A stretch of DNA of 64,000 nucleotides, from positions 62,001 through 126,000 of the forward strand of contig NZ_WUEG01000007.1 of assembly GCF_010468565.1 (NCBI RefSeq). The letters are read 5' to 3'. Made by a program: the position numbers and the translations under genes. The notes beneath the pieces are model-generated. The model was given only the letters and a program-made list of their open reading frames with translations, was not told where the DNA came from and made no database searches. The stretch's first letter is position 1; every line of letters starts with the position of its first letter. This DNA comes from Allomuricauda sp. TY007. GTDB taxonomy: Bacteria > Bacteroidota > Bacteroidia > Flavobacteriales > Flavobacteriaceae. This document shows positions 52,819 to 61,934 of the stretch, piece after piece.

Positions 52819-54426
52819 ATGTTCGAGATTTCAGATCTAAAAGCTAAAAAGCTTCCTGAGTTGCAAGAAATTGCAAAGGGTCTTAATGTTCCCAAATTCA
52901 AATCATTGAAAAAGTTGGATCTAGTATACCAAATACTGGACGTTCAAGCATCCAACCCTAAAGCCGTGGCAGAAACTGTTACAGCAAGCGCAGACGAAAA
53001 GCCAGCGCCAAAACCTAAAAAGCCCAGAGCTCCACGCCCTAAAGCTTCGGAGACAAAAAGTACTGAAGGTGATTCTACCCAAAAAGCACCTCAAAAAAGA
53101 GAGCCCAGAAACAAGAAAGAGGACTCCAAACCGCAAGGAAAACCCCAAAAAAAGGATAACAAGCCACAGGACAATAAGTCGCAAAGCAACACTCCACAGA
53201 AGAATCAAAACAACAATAGGAGGAGCCAACACAACAAAGGCCACCACGACAAAAAGAACAGCAACTTTGACAAGGACCTGAAAAACAGGTACAAAGAACC
53301 TGAATATGAGTTCGACAGCATCATAGAGAGTGAAGGTGTGCTAGACATTATGCAAGATGGCTACGGATTCTTGAGGTCTTCCGATTACAATTATCTTTCT
53401 TCTCCCGATGACATTTATGTATCACAATCTCAAATCAGGTTGTTCGGGTTAAAATCCGGAGATACGATTTTAGGAAATATTAGACCTCCAAAAGAAGGGG
53501 AAAAATATTTCCCATTGATCAAAGTGAACAAAATCAATGGATTGGACCCACAGGTGGTTCGTGACAGGGTTGCCTTTGAGCACCTTACTCCATTGTTTCC
53601 AAAGGAAAAGTTCAAATTGGCAGAAAAACAAAGTACAATTTCAACAAGGATCATGGATTTGTTCTCCCCTATCGGGAAAGGACAAAGGGGAATGATCGTT
53701 TCCCAACCCAAAACGGGTAAGACCATGTTGCTTAAGGATATAGCCAACGCTATTGCGGCCAACCACCCCGAGGTATACCAAATCATTCTATTGATTGACG
53801 AACGCCCCGAAGAGGTTACCGATATGCAACGCAACGTGCGTGGCGAAGTAGTTGCCTCAACTTTTGACAAGGAAGCAACCGAGCACGTAAGGGTTGCCAA
53901 TATTGTATTGGAAAAAGCAAAACGATTGGTGGAATGCGGTCACGACGTAGTGATCCTTTTGGATTCCATTACACGTTTGGCCCGTGCCTATAACACCGTA
54001 CAACCTGCATCCGGTAAGGTATTGAGTGGTGGTGTGGACGCCAATGCACTGCACAAACCCAAACGTTTCTTTGGAGCAGCCCGTAATATTGAAAACGGCG
54101 GTTCGCTTTCCATTATCGCTACTGCATTAACGGAGACAGGTTCCAAAATGGACGAAGTTATCTTTGAGGAATTCAAGGGAACAGGAAATATGGAACTTCA
54201 GTTGGACAGAAGGATATCCAACAGAAGGATTTTCCCTGCCATCGACCTGATTTCTTCCTCAACACGAAGAGACGATTTATTGTTAGACGAAAACACCATT
54301 CAACGTATGTGGATCATGCGCAAATATTTGGCAGACATGAACCCTGTTGAAGCTATGGAGTTTATGGAGCAACGTATAAAGCAAACCAAGAACAACGAGG
54401 AGTTTTTGCTCACCATGAACGAGTAA
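52819..54426 (+). CDS. rho: Transcription termination factor Rho
   Basis: 535 aa RNA-dependent helicase. N-terminal SAP-like Rho_N ([19 protein letters not shown]), then a low-complexity insertion (about residues 50-160, rich in Lys, Pro, Gln, Asn), the RNA-binding cold-shock domain ([20 protein letters not shown]), and the ATPase with Walker [29 protein letters not shown] and R-finger region. Insertions of this type are common in Bacteroidota Rho. A terminator follows. Confidence 0.97.
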   Translation: MFEISDLKAKKLPELQEIAKGLNVPKFKSLKKLDLVYQILDVQASNPKAVAETVTASADEKPAPKPKKPRAPRPKASETKSTEGDSTQKAPQKREPRNKKEDSKPQGKPQKKDNKPQDNKSQSNTPQKNQNNNRRSQHNKGHHDKKNSNFDKDLKNRYKEPEYEFDSIIESEGVLDIMQDGYGFLRSSDYNYLSSPDDIYVSQSQIRLFGLKSGDTILGNIRPPKEGEKYFPLIKVNKINGLDPQVVRDRVAFEHLTPLFPKEKFKLAEKQSTISTRIMDLFSPIGKGQRGMIVSQPKTGKTMLLKDIANAIAANHPEVYQIILLIDERPEEVTDMQRNVRGEVVASTFDKEATEHVRVANIVLEKAKRLVECGHDVVILLDSITRLARAYNTVQPASGKVLSGGVDANALHKPKRFFGAARNIENGGSLSIIATALTETGSKMDEVIFEEFKGTGNMELQLDRRISNRRIFPAIDLISSSTRRDDLLLDENTIQRMWIMRKYLADMNPVEAMEFMEQRIKQTKNNEEFLLTMNE

Positions 54427-54458
54427 AAACCTACAACACTCCATACCATAAGATTACA

Positions 54459-54488
54459 GACCCTTCAAGTTCTTTGAAGGGTTTTTTG
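54459..54488 (+). terminator. Rho-independent terminator after rho
   Basis: GACCCTTCAA / TTGAAGGGTTTTTT, 9-bp stem with loop GTTCT and a run of six T. Confidence 0.88.
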
Positions 54489-54559
54489 TTGAGTCAATTT
54501 ATAGAAAAGGCATATCTTTAGTCCGGTTTCCTCAAAAACTAAACATTAAATACTTAACT

Positions 54560-55198
54560 ATGAAAAACAACAAAACGGCTTTAATAGCATTTTTTGGAGC
54601 CGCATTACTATTGCTTGGAGCTTGCCAACAAGGCCCCAAGAAAGAAGAACCAACCGAACCAGAAGAAGTTTTACCGCCCGAAGGCATTATTTCTTTAGAA
54701 GAATCCAAATCACTCTACGATAATTATACCAAACACAGACTTGGCATAATCAAGGAGTACGAAATGGAGCGATATCCTGACAGAATGCATATTCCTGCTC
54801 GGTTTTCATCTTTTAGTTACGCAGAAATAAAACAATATATGGCATTTGTAGAGCAAGAGGCCAAAGAAGCTGGCGTAAAGGTGGAATCACTTCGCTTGTA
54901 CTTTGCCAATTATCCGGATAAGCCGGATTTTCCTGATGGCAAAAAAGTAGTGCATCCCAGACAGAATTCCATTTTTATCGTCCCCACCATGAACGTAAAT
55001 GGCCAGGAATACGGCTTCTATATCGGTGCTGATGGAAAGGCAAAGCTTATAAAAGATGCTTTAGGAACTGGCATTGGCAGTAGAAAGGCGAAAAGCAAGT
55101 CCTATGCTAATATGATTCCCACAAACATACAAGACGAAGACCAAAGTTTAACATTGGACAGAAGCACAAGTGGCCCGCCACCAAATGGTGATTACTAA
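54560..55198 (+). CDS. Lipoprotein of unknown function
   Basis: 212 aa, lipoprotein signal (GAALLLLGAC near residue 20), a Pro/Glu-rich linker (KKEEPTEPEEVLPPEG) and a globular domain (ISLEESKSLYDNYTKHRLGIIKEYEM, MAFVEQEAKEAGVKVESLRLYFANYP). No family recognised by eye. Followed after 8 bp by two related membrane proteins on the same strand, so it may share their transcript. Confidence 0.75.
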   Translation: MKNNKTALIAFFGAALLLLGACQQGPKKEEPTEPEEVLPPEGIISLEESKSLYDNYTKHRLGIIKEYEMERYPDRMHIPARFSSFSYAEIKQYMAFVEQEAKEAGVKVESLRLYFANYPDKPDFPDGKKVVHPRQNSIFIVPTMNVNGQEYGFYIGADGKAKLIKDALGTGIGSRKAKSKSYANMIPTNIQDEDQSLTLDRSTSGPPPNGDY

Positions 55199-55206
55199 AA
55201 ACACCG

Positions 55207-55896
55207 ATGACCAACGAGCTTTACACCATATTAGTTGAATATTACACAATCCCGCTCTACTTGATAGCGTGGTTGTTTGCCGTAGCTCGTTATAAAAGTT
55301 ATTTCGATACCCCTTTAAAGTTCTATCCTGTATTTATAATGTATACATTTCTGACTGAACTATTAGGGTACTTTATTCAGTTTAATGAAGAGTTTCAATT
55401 TTTTTCAGACGAAAGGTATGATTGGCATAACGTTATAATTTTCAACATATACTCCGTAGTCACTTTTTTATTCTTTTATTATATATATTGGCGGGTTTTA
55501 AAAGTACAAAAGCATAAGTCTTGGGTTAAGTATGGTGCACTTGTGGGGGTGCTGGCTTATATCATCAGCTTAATTTTCCAAAACCCTTTTCACACTAATT
55601 TATACTATGCCGATTTAGTCGCTTCAATAGTTTTACTTGTCGACATAAGCCTTTATTTCAAAGAAAAAAAGAGAGAAACAAATCCATATCCGCAAAAGTA
55701 TAACCTTATGTTCTGGACAAGCTTGGGGTTGGCGATATTCCACATTTTCTTCCCCTTTATTTTCCTAATGGGCTATAAAGCACAATACATTTATGTAGAA
55801 TATCATTTACACGATTTTTTAATGATGTTGATTGTTTTTATGTATGGGACTTTTATAATAGGTATAATCATTCACAAACGAAAGGCTTTTCGATAG
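55207..55896 (+). CDS. Seven-helix membrane protein, copy 1
   Basis: 229 aa, about six to seven membrane helices (IPLYLIAWLFAVARY, VIIFNIYSVVTFLFFYYIYW, YADLVASIVLLVDISLYF). Full-length paralogue of the next gene. Function unknown; I see no catalytic motif. Starts 8 bp after the lipoprotein gene. Confidence 0.8.
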   Translation: MTNELYTILVEYYTIPLYLIAWLFAVARYKSYFDTPLKFYPVFIMYTFLTELLGYFIQFNEEFQFFSDERYDWHNVIIFNIYSVVTFLFFYYIYWRVLKVQKHKSWVKYGALVGVLAYIISLIFQNPFHTNLYYADLVASIVLLVDISLYFKEKKRETNPYPQKYNLMFWTSLGLAIFHIFFPFIFLMGYKAQYIYVEYHLHDFLMMLIVFMYGTFIIGIIIHKRKAFR

Positions 55897-55925
55897 CAAA
55901 ACAAGTAAGCACCCGTTAAGTATAT

Positions 55926-55952
55926 GAGCCTCCAAATATGGGGGCTTTTTTC
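55926..55952 (+). terminator. Rho-independent terminator
   Basis: GAGCCTCC / GGGGGCTTTTTTC with loop AAATAT between the two membrane-protein genes. It lies inside a longer frame of the next gene, which supports ATG 56013 as that gene's true start. Confidence 0.75.
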
Positions 55953-56012
55953 TTATTTTTACCACAACCAACAACAAGGACTGCCAATTATCAAGCAGTT
56001 ACCCATAACATA

Positions 56013-56699
56013 ATGGAAGGATTTTACAACTTTATTACCGAACAGTACATTCTTCCGTTCTATCTTATCGTCTGGGTCATGTCCATGGCCTGTTACCAAT
56101 CTTATTTTGACACTCCGTTAAAGTACTATCCCATTTACTTAATGTACACCTTTCTCACCGAACTATTGGGATACTTCATCAAACATTTTGACGAATTCCA
56201 AATAGTGGATATTGAACAGTATAACTGGTACAACGTTATTATATTTAACATCTATTCCGTTATTTCGTTTTTGTTTTTCTATTATATCTACTGGCGGATG
56301 GTTAAAAAGCAAGAACACAAAAAATGGATAAAAATGGGAGCGTTGGGAAGTACTGTGGCTTATGCCATAAGCCTATTTTTCCAAAATCCATTTTACAGCA
56401 ACCTCTACTACGCCGATATGATCGCTTCCTTTATTTTACTTTTTAACATCTGGCTCTACTTTAAAGAAAAAAGAGGAGAACCTACGCCTTACCCTAACAA
56501 GCACAACCTCATGTATTGGCTGAGCATAGGATTGGTAATCTTTCATTCGATTTTTCCCTTCCTGTTTTGGACTGGGTATGAAGCTCCAAAAATTTGGGTG
56601 GATTACCACTTTAGAACCATACTAAGAATATTGATCCTAATTATGTACGGCTCCTTTCTTGTGGGCATGCTAATTCACAAGCGAAAAGCTTTCAGGTAA
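56013..56699 (+). CDS. Seven-helix membrane protein, copy 2
   Basis: 228 aa from ATG 56013 (MEGFYNFITEQYILPFYLIVW). Shares TPLKYYPIYLMYTFLTELLGYFI and VIIFNIYSVISFLFFYYIYWRM with copy 1, so a tandem duplication. Separated from copy 1 by a terminator, thus separately transcribed. Unknown function. Confidence 0.8.
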   Translation: MEGFYNFITEQYILPFYLIVWVMSMACYQSYFDTPLKYYPIYLMYTFLTELLGYFIKHFDEFQIVDIEQYNWYNVIIFNIYSVISFLFFYYIYWRMVKKQEHKKWIKMGALGSTVAYAISLFFQNPFYSNLYYADMIASFILLFNIWLYFKEKRGEPTPYPNKHNLMYWLSIGLVIFHSIFPFLFWTGYEAPKIWVDYHFRTILRILILIMYGSFLVGMLIHKRKAFR

Positions 56700-56711
56700 A
56701 AAAACTGATGC

Positions 56712-56740
56712 AAAAAAAAACGCCCCCAAATTGGAGGCGT
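56712..56740 (-). terminator. Terminator of rpsT (bidirectional)
   Basis: ACGCCTCCAA / TTGGGGGCGT hairpin with the minus-strand T-run from the nine A at 56712-56720. Serves rpsT, and probably the convergent membrane gene. Confidence 0.8.
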
Positions 56741-56763
56741 CGATACATCTTTGCTGTACAGGT

Positions 56764-57015
56764 TTACATTGCCGCAACCTGTGTCATCAATTTACTTTTA
56801 AGGTTTGCCGCCTTATTGCTATGAATGATGTTTTTCTTGGCTAATTTATCAATCATACCAACAACAGTGGGCAACAAAGCTTCAGCAGCTTTTTTGTCTT
56901 CCTCGTTACGTAATTTTTTGATGGCGTTACGCACTGTTTTGTGCTGGTACCTGTTACGCAAACGTACTGCTTCGTTTCTTCTGATTCTCTTTAGTGCTGA
57001 CTTATGGTTTGCCAT
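56764..57015 (-). CDS. rpsT: 30S ribosomal protein S20
   Basis: 83 aa, [35 protein letters not shown], helical and basic throughout, with [17 protein letters not shown] at the end. Normal length. Two tRNA-Glu genes lie directly upstream on the same strand. Confidence 0.97.
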   Translation of the reverse strand: MANHKSALKRIRRNEAVRLRNRYQHKTVRNAIKKLRNEEDKKAAEALLPTVVGMIDKLAKKNIIHSNKAANLKSKLMTQVAAM

Positions 57016-57050
57016 TGCTTAAAATTAATGCTTTCTAAATCCTTTTGTTG

Positions 57051-57122
57051 TAGCCCGTAGGGGAATCGAACCCCTGTTACCAGGATGAAAACCTGGCGTC
57101 CTAACCCCTAGACGAACGGGCC
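57051..57122 (-). tRNA. tRNA-Glu (TTC)
   Basis: 72 nt without encoded CCA. On the minus strand: acceptor GGCCCGT / ACGGGCT, anticodon stem CCAGG / CCTGG with loop TTTTCAT giving anticodon TTC, T-arm with GGTTCGATTCC. Identical in sequence to the copy 71 bases upstream. Confidence 0.97.
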
Positions 57123-57193
57123 ATTATTTCAATTTCAAAGTTTAAACGTACTACAATCTTAAAATAAGCATTTTCTGCTTAAACCTTGTTTTG

Positions 57194-57265
57194 TAGCCCG
57201 TAGGGGAATCGAACCCCTGTTACCAGGATGAAAACCTGGCGTCCTAACCCCTAGACGAACGGGCC
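57194..57265 (-). tRNA. tRNA-Glu (TTC), second copy
   Basis: Same 72 bases as the copy at 57051. The two are tandem and probably share one transcript with rpsT downstream. Confidence 0.97.
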
Positions 57266-57345
57266 ATATGGTTGCATAATTGCGGATGCAAAAATACAAC
57301 TATTTTTAAGTCTTGCAACAGTATTTTTTATTTTTTGCAAGCTCT

Positions 57346-58821
57346 TTAATATGCTTTTGCAAACAACACCCTTTTATTGGACGGTTTTCCCGTTACCATA
57401 CACTTACCCTCTTCCTCCTTGACATCAAGTGGAATACAGCGAATAGTGGCTTTGGTCTCTTCTTTTATCCTATCCTCGGTTTCGGCCGAACCGTCCCAGT
57501 GGGCAGATACAAAACCTCCTTTTTCCTCGATTATTTTTTTAAAGTCGTCATAGGAATCCACTTCAGTAATATGCCCCTTTCTATAATACAACGCTTTGTT
57601 AAAGATATTTTCCTGAATTTCATCCATCAGAGAAACCACTTTGTTCACTACCTCATCGGCTTTTACAATTTCCTTGGATAGGGTATCCCTGCGCGCCACT
57701 TCAAAAGTTCCATTTGCCAGATCGCGCTGTCCAATGGCCAATCGTACGGGAACTCCTTTTAATTCGTATTCATTGAACTTGAAGCCAGGTTTATGGGTAT
57801 CTCGGGTATCATATTTAACGGTAATGCCTTTATCACGAAGCGCTTTTACCAAGGGCTCCACCTTCTCCGAAATGGCATCCAACTGGTCTAATCCTTTATA
57901 TATTGGTACAATTACAACTTGAATCGGCGCCAATTGAGGAGGAAGCACCAATCCGTTATCATCGCTATGGGTCATCACCAATGCCCCCATCAATCTGGTG
58001 GACACACCCCATGACGTGGCCCAAACATACTCTTGTCCGCCTTCTTTATTGGCGAACTTTACATCAAAAGCTTTTGCAAAATTCTGACCCAAAAAGTGAG
58101 AGGTACCGGCTTGTAGAGCCTTTCCGTCCTGCATCAATGCTTCAATACAGTAGGTTTCTTCTGCACCCGCAAAACGCTCACTCTCTGTTTTGGTTCCTTT
58201 GATCACGGGAACGGCCATATATTTTTCAGCGAAGTCCGCATATACGTTCATCATAAGCTCAGCTTCCTCCAAAGCTTCCTCACGAGTAGCGTGGGCCGTA
58301 TGCCCTTCTTGCCATAAAAACTCAGCGGTCCTCAAAAAAAGACGTGTTCGCATCTCCCAACGCACCACATTGGCCCATTGGTTGATCTTTAAGGGAAGGT
58401 CTCGGTAAGATTGAATCCACCTTCTGTAAGTATCCCAAATAATGGTTTCGGATGTGGGGCGAACAATCAGCTCTTCTTCCAATTTTGCATCTTCGTCCAC
58501 CACAATGCCACTTCCATCCTCGGCATTCTTCAATCGGTAATGGGTAACAACCGCACATTCCTTGGCAAAACCTTCTACGTGACTGGCTTCCTTACTCAAA
58601 TACGATTTTGGTATGAACAACGGAAAATAGGCATTCTCATGGCCTGTCTCCTTGAACATCTTGTCCAACTGCCCCTGCATTTTTTCCCATATAGCATATC
58701 CGTAGGGTTTTATCACCATACATCCTCTAACTCCCGAGTTTTCAGCCAAATCTGACTTTACGACCAGTTCATTATACCATTTGGAATAATCTTCCGCTCT
58801 ACTCGTTAACTTTTTACCCAT
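57346..58821 (-). CDS. proS: Proline--tRNA ligase
   Basis: 491 aa, the archaeal/eukaryotic-type short ProS without the YbaK editing insertion. Class II motifs: motif 1 region [21 protein letters not shown], motif 2 [26 protein letters not shown], motif 3 [21 protein letters not shown]; anticodon-binding domain after about residue 300 and a C-terminal zinc-like region with end KRVLFAKAY. The Tyr terminus is typical of this class. Confidence 0.96.
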   Translation of the reverse strand: MGKKLTSRAEDYSKWYNELVVKSDLAENSGVRGCMVIKPYGYAIWEKMQGQLDKMFKETGHENAYFPLFIPKSYLSKEASHVEGFAKECAVVTHYRLKNAEDGSGIVVDEDAKLEEELIVRPTSETIIWDTYRRWIQSYRDLPLKINQWANVVRWEMRTRLFLRTAEFLWQEGHTAHATREEALEEAELMMNVYADFAEKYMAVPVIKGTKTESERFAGAEETYCIEALMQDGKALQAGTSHFLGQNFAKAFDVKFANKEGGQEYVWATSWGVSTRLMGALVMTHSDDNGLVLPPQLAPIQVVIVPIYKGLDQLDAISEKVEPLVKALRDKGITVKYDTRDTHKPGFKFNEYELKGVPVRLAIGQRDLANGTFEVARRDTLSKEIVKADEVVNKVVSLMDEIQENIFNKALYYRKGHITEVDSYDDFKKIIEEKGGFVSAHWDGSAETEDRIKEETKATIRCIPLDVKEEEGKCMVTGKPSNKRVLFAKAY

Positions 58822-58916
58822 CTATTGTAGTTTGGCACAAAACTTGCGACTTTATTAATAAAAATGATTGGGTAAAACTAATTATTTTTAGTATGTTCAA
58901 CAATAAAAATTGCGCC

Positions 58917-60218
58917 ATGTTAAAGACTTTACTCCATAAAAAATTACGAATCCCGTCCATTTTGATGGTCAGTGCCATCTTTATGGCATCTTGTGGTTCT
59001 TATCAGCAAGCTTCTTATTACGATGATGGCATCTACTCTACCAACAACCGTGTTGTCGGGGTTGAAAAGAAAAATGCCGAAGCAGTAAAAATTGAAGAAC
59101 AGGAGAACAACATTTACGGCGATTATTTTGGCGACAAAGCAAACGAATACGGTGAAATTTTGGATAGCGAAGTTTTTACCGATGTCGATAGTTATTCGAG
59201 TCAGGCCCAAAACGATACCATTCCTTACGGAGAACAAACCGATTACATTGCTTATAACAACAACTATAACGGAAACCCCGGTTGGGGCGATAATCCCACA
59301 AGTATTTCCATCAACGTATACGACAACAGTTGGGGATGGGGCGGCTATTATGGTTGGAACGACCCATGGCTATGGAACGGATGGGGATGGAATGCCGGCT
59401 GGGGCTGGGGAGGCCTTGGCTGGGGATGGAACAACCCATGGAGATATAACCGTTGGGGCTGGGCCGGATATTACGGCTGGGGATACCCCTACAACGGATG
59501 GGGCTGGGCTGGTGCTGGCTTCGGATGGGGTGGATACTATGGCAGGGGCGGCTATTACGGTGGTTATTGGAACCGCCCATACTATAACAGAGGATACTAT
59601 GGCAGAAACTACGCCTACATGTCAGGACGGAGAGGCTATGCTTCCCGTATTCCAGGAACTACACTAACATCTAGATCAAGCGGATATTCCTCTAGGTTCA
59701 GAAACAACAGTGGACGTTCCAATGGAACAGTTTCCAGAAACAATGGTTTGGCCAATAGAAGAAGTTCCAATGGCTACAGTAACAGGTCCAACGTAAGAAG
59801 ATCGGTAAGCGCAGACGCCGTTGCCAGAAATAGAAACTATAGAACAAGTAGAAGTACAAGGACTTCTCCAAGTTACAATAGAAGTTCAACAACCACACGT
59901 CGTTCCTATGGCACAACTCCTTCAAGAAGTAGCCGAAGCTACAATAGAAGTAGTTCTCCCTCGTCCAGAAGCTATAATTCTGGACGAACCACTAGGAGCT
60001 ATCAATCCAGAAGTGCTACACCAAGTAGAAATTACAGTCGTTCTTCCAGTAGGTCAAGCTCAAGAAGTTACCGTAGCAGTGGCTCTTCAAGAAGCAGCAG
60101 ATCCAGTGGCACCTACCGAAGCTCAGGAAGTAGCTCTAGAAGTTCAGGCGTAAGTAGATCTTCAGGAGGTGCATCACGTTCTTCCGGAGGTAGAGGCGGT
60201 AGAGGTGGCAGACCATAA
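58917..60218 (+). CDS. Low-complexity lipoprotein with GW-rich and SR-rich halves
   Basis: 433 aa from ATG 58917 (MLKTLLHKKLRIPSIL); ATG 58893 adds eight residues. Lipoprotein signal ending MASC. After about 90 ordinary residues comes a Trp/Gly/Tyr/Asn-rich block (about 125-250, repeats of G-W-G-W-N), then a Ser/Arg/Gly-rich tail (about 250-433). Likely extracellular, surface attached. Related proteins are often misnamed prolyl-tRNA synthetase for their neighbour. Repeats give long frames on other strands here, which are not genes. Confidence 0.8.
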   Translation: MLKTLLHKKLRIPSILMVSAIFMASCGSYQQASYYDDGIYSTNNRVVGVEKKNAEAVKIEEQENNIYGDYFGDKANEYGEILDSEVFTDVDSYSSQAQNDTIPYGEQTDYIAYNNNYNGNPGWGDNPTSISINVYDNSWGWGGYYGWNDPWLWNGWGWNAGWGWGGLGWGWNNPWRYNRWGWAGYYGWGYPYNGWGWAGAGFGWGGYYGRGGYYGGYWNRPYYNRGYYGRNYAYMSGRRGYASRIPGTTLTSRSSGYSSRFRNNSGRSNGTVSRNNGLANRRSSNGYSNRSNVRRSVSADAVARNRNYRTSRSTRTSPSYNRSSTTTRRSYGTTPSRSSRSYNRSSSPSSRSYNSGRTTRSYQSRSATPSRNYSRSSSRSSSRSYRSSGSSRSSRSSGTYRSSGSSSRSSGVSRSSGGASRSSGGRGGRGGRP

Positions 60219-60254
60219 TCCACAAACTATTTTGATTAATCTAAATCATAAGAA

Positions 60255-61757
60255 ATGAAAAGAATCTCAACTTTCATAATGGTATTGGCATGCACTTTCG
60301 CAAGTGCACAAACCATTGATGATGTATTGCGCTACAGCACGGAAAACATTCAAGGAACCGCAAGGTTTCAGGCTATGGGCGGTGCATTTGGAGCCTTGGG
60401 CGGTGATTTATCCGCACTAAATGTAAACCCAGCAGGTTCTGCCGTATTCAATTTTAGTGAATTGTCCATAACGGGTTCCAACTATCATAGAAACAACGAT
60501 GCCCTTTATGGCAACACCCTAAGCAACACTACTGCCAATTCTTTGGATTTTAACCAAGTGGGCGGGGTGTTCGTATTCAATTCATCTACCGATAGCCCTT
60601 GGAAAAAAATTGCATTGGCCTTCAATTACGATATGGTGCAAAATTTTGACAACGAGTTTATTGCATCTGGAACAACATCCGTGGGTATCGACAATTATTT
60701 CCTCACCTTTGCACAAGGTGAACCCCTAGGGCCACTGCGCACACAAGAGGGTGAATTTATTGAAGATGCGTATTTGGATATCGGGGCCAATCTAGGGTAT
60801 TCCGCACAGCAGGCTTTTCTTGGTTTCCAAGCAGGAATCATTGAACCTGTTGATGACGTTGATGAAAACACCTCTTATTTTTCCAATACGCAATATAGCA
60901 ATGTCAATCAACGATATTTACAGAATACATCGGGATACAATAGCAAGTTCACTTTGAATTTTGCCAGCCAATATAAAGAAGATTTGTATTTAGGTGCATC
61001 CGTAAATTTCCACAATGTACTGTATGATAGAATTACCTATTTGGACGAGGAAGGCTATGATGCGGAATCGCCCATCCAATACACCTCTTTCGACAATTTA
61101 TTGCACACGGAAGGTTATGGTTTCTCCTTCAGCTTGGGAGCCATTGCCAAATTGAATCAATCCATTCGTGTGGGCGGTAGTTACCAATCGCCAACATGGT
61201 ATACTTTGACAGATGACACATCACAAAGAATCAATTCCAATTTGGCGGTATCGGATATTGACTTTATCAACTTTGGTATTGTAAACCTTTATGATGAATA
61301 CAGGATAAAAACACCTGAAAAATACACAGGTAGTGTGGCATTGGTTTTTGGGCAAGATGGACTTATCAGTTTGGATTACTCCTATCAAGATATGTCCAAA
61401 GCAGAGCTTAGACCCACTTCCGACCCTAGTTTTGCCGCAGAGAACGATTTTATTGCAGGTACTTTGGGTGCGGTCAACTCCTACCGTTTAGGAGGTGAAT
61501 ATAGGATAAACCAAGTTAGTCTTAGGGCAGGTTACCGATTTGAAGAAAGCCCTTATGCCGACAGCGATTTTGTGGGCGACCTCAATGGATTTTCCGCAGG
61601 TATTGGTTACAATTTTGGGGCAAGTCGCTTGGATTTGGCCTACAGCAGAACCGAGCAAGATGTGAATTCCTATTTCTTTGATGGAGGGATTGATAGTGCT
61701 GCCCTAATAAACAGAATAAACACCAATATCTCTCTAGGGTATACTTTAAAATTCTAG
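60255..61757 (+). CDS. Outer-membrane porin, OmpP1/FadL/TodX-like
   Basis: 500 aa. Signal MKRISTFIMVLACTFASAQ, then the N-terminal hatch-like region DDVLRYSTENIQGTARFQAMGGAFGALGGDLSALNVNPAG, the hallmark of this family in Bacteroidota (hydrophobic compound transport). Beta-barrel strands with aromatic girdles follow to the C-terminal NTNISLGYTLKF ending in Phe. 36 bp after the lipoprotein gene. Confidence 0.9.
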   Translation: MKRISTFIMVLACTFASAQTIDDVLRYSTENIQGTARFQAMGGAFGALGGDLSALNVNPAGSAVFNFSELSITGSNYHRNNDALYGNTLSNTTANSLDFNQVGGVFVFNSSTDSPWKKIALAFNYDMVQNFDNEFIASGTTSVGIDNYFLTFAQGEPLGPLRTQEGEFIEDAYLDIGANLGYSAQQAFLGFQAGIIEPVDDVDENTSYFSNTQYSNVNQRYLQNTSGYNSKFTLNFASQYKEDLYLGASVNFHNVLYDRITYLDEEGYDAESPIQYTSFDNLLHTEGYGFSFSLGAIAKLNQSIRVGGSYQSPTWYTLTDDTSQRINSNLAVSDIDFINFGIVNLYDEYRIKTPEKYTGSVALVFGQDGLISLDYSYQDMSKAELRPTSDPSFAAENDFIAGTLGAVNSYRLGGEYRINQVSLRAGYRFEESPYADSDFVGDLNGFSAGIGYNFGASRLDLAYSRTEQDVNSYFFDGGIDSAALINRINTNISLGYTLKF

Positions 61758-61807
61758 AAAAGAAGAAAAATAAACAATGATTAGAGGTCTAAAAAATAGT
61801 GAAACGC

Positions 61808-61856
61808 GTCATTCTGAATTCCTGCCTGCCGGCAGGCAAGGTATTTCAGAATCTCA
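61808..61856. repeat. Nested palindromic repeat, REP-like
   Basis: An inner near-perfect palindrome CCTGCCTGCC / GGCAGGCAAG (61821-61840) inside outer arms ATTCTGAA (61811-61818) and TTCAGAAT (61845-61852). GC-rich in an AT-rich spacer between convergent genes, so it may also end transcription. Shape fits a small non-autonomous repeat. Confidence 0.6.
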
Positions 61857-61934
61857 TCATATTGATAAACAAATCATTATGAGAACCTAAAACAAGTTCA
61901 GGTTGACGAAAATTGACTTTTTAGACCTCTTTTT

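Noticed and set aside
55938..56012. Longer start for the second membrane protein
   Set aside because: The added codons overlap a terminator hairpin, and the paralogue aligns from ATG 56013.
57051..57265. Tandem identical tRNA-Glu genes as an integration (att) site
   Set aside because: Both copies are full length with ordinary flanks and no integrase lies nearby; simple tandem duplication explains them.
59092..60153. Long open frames in other phases across the GW/SR-rich lipoprotein gene
   Set aside because: They arise from the repeated codons of the real gene; their translations are themselves repetitive and lack starts with ribosome-binding context.
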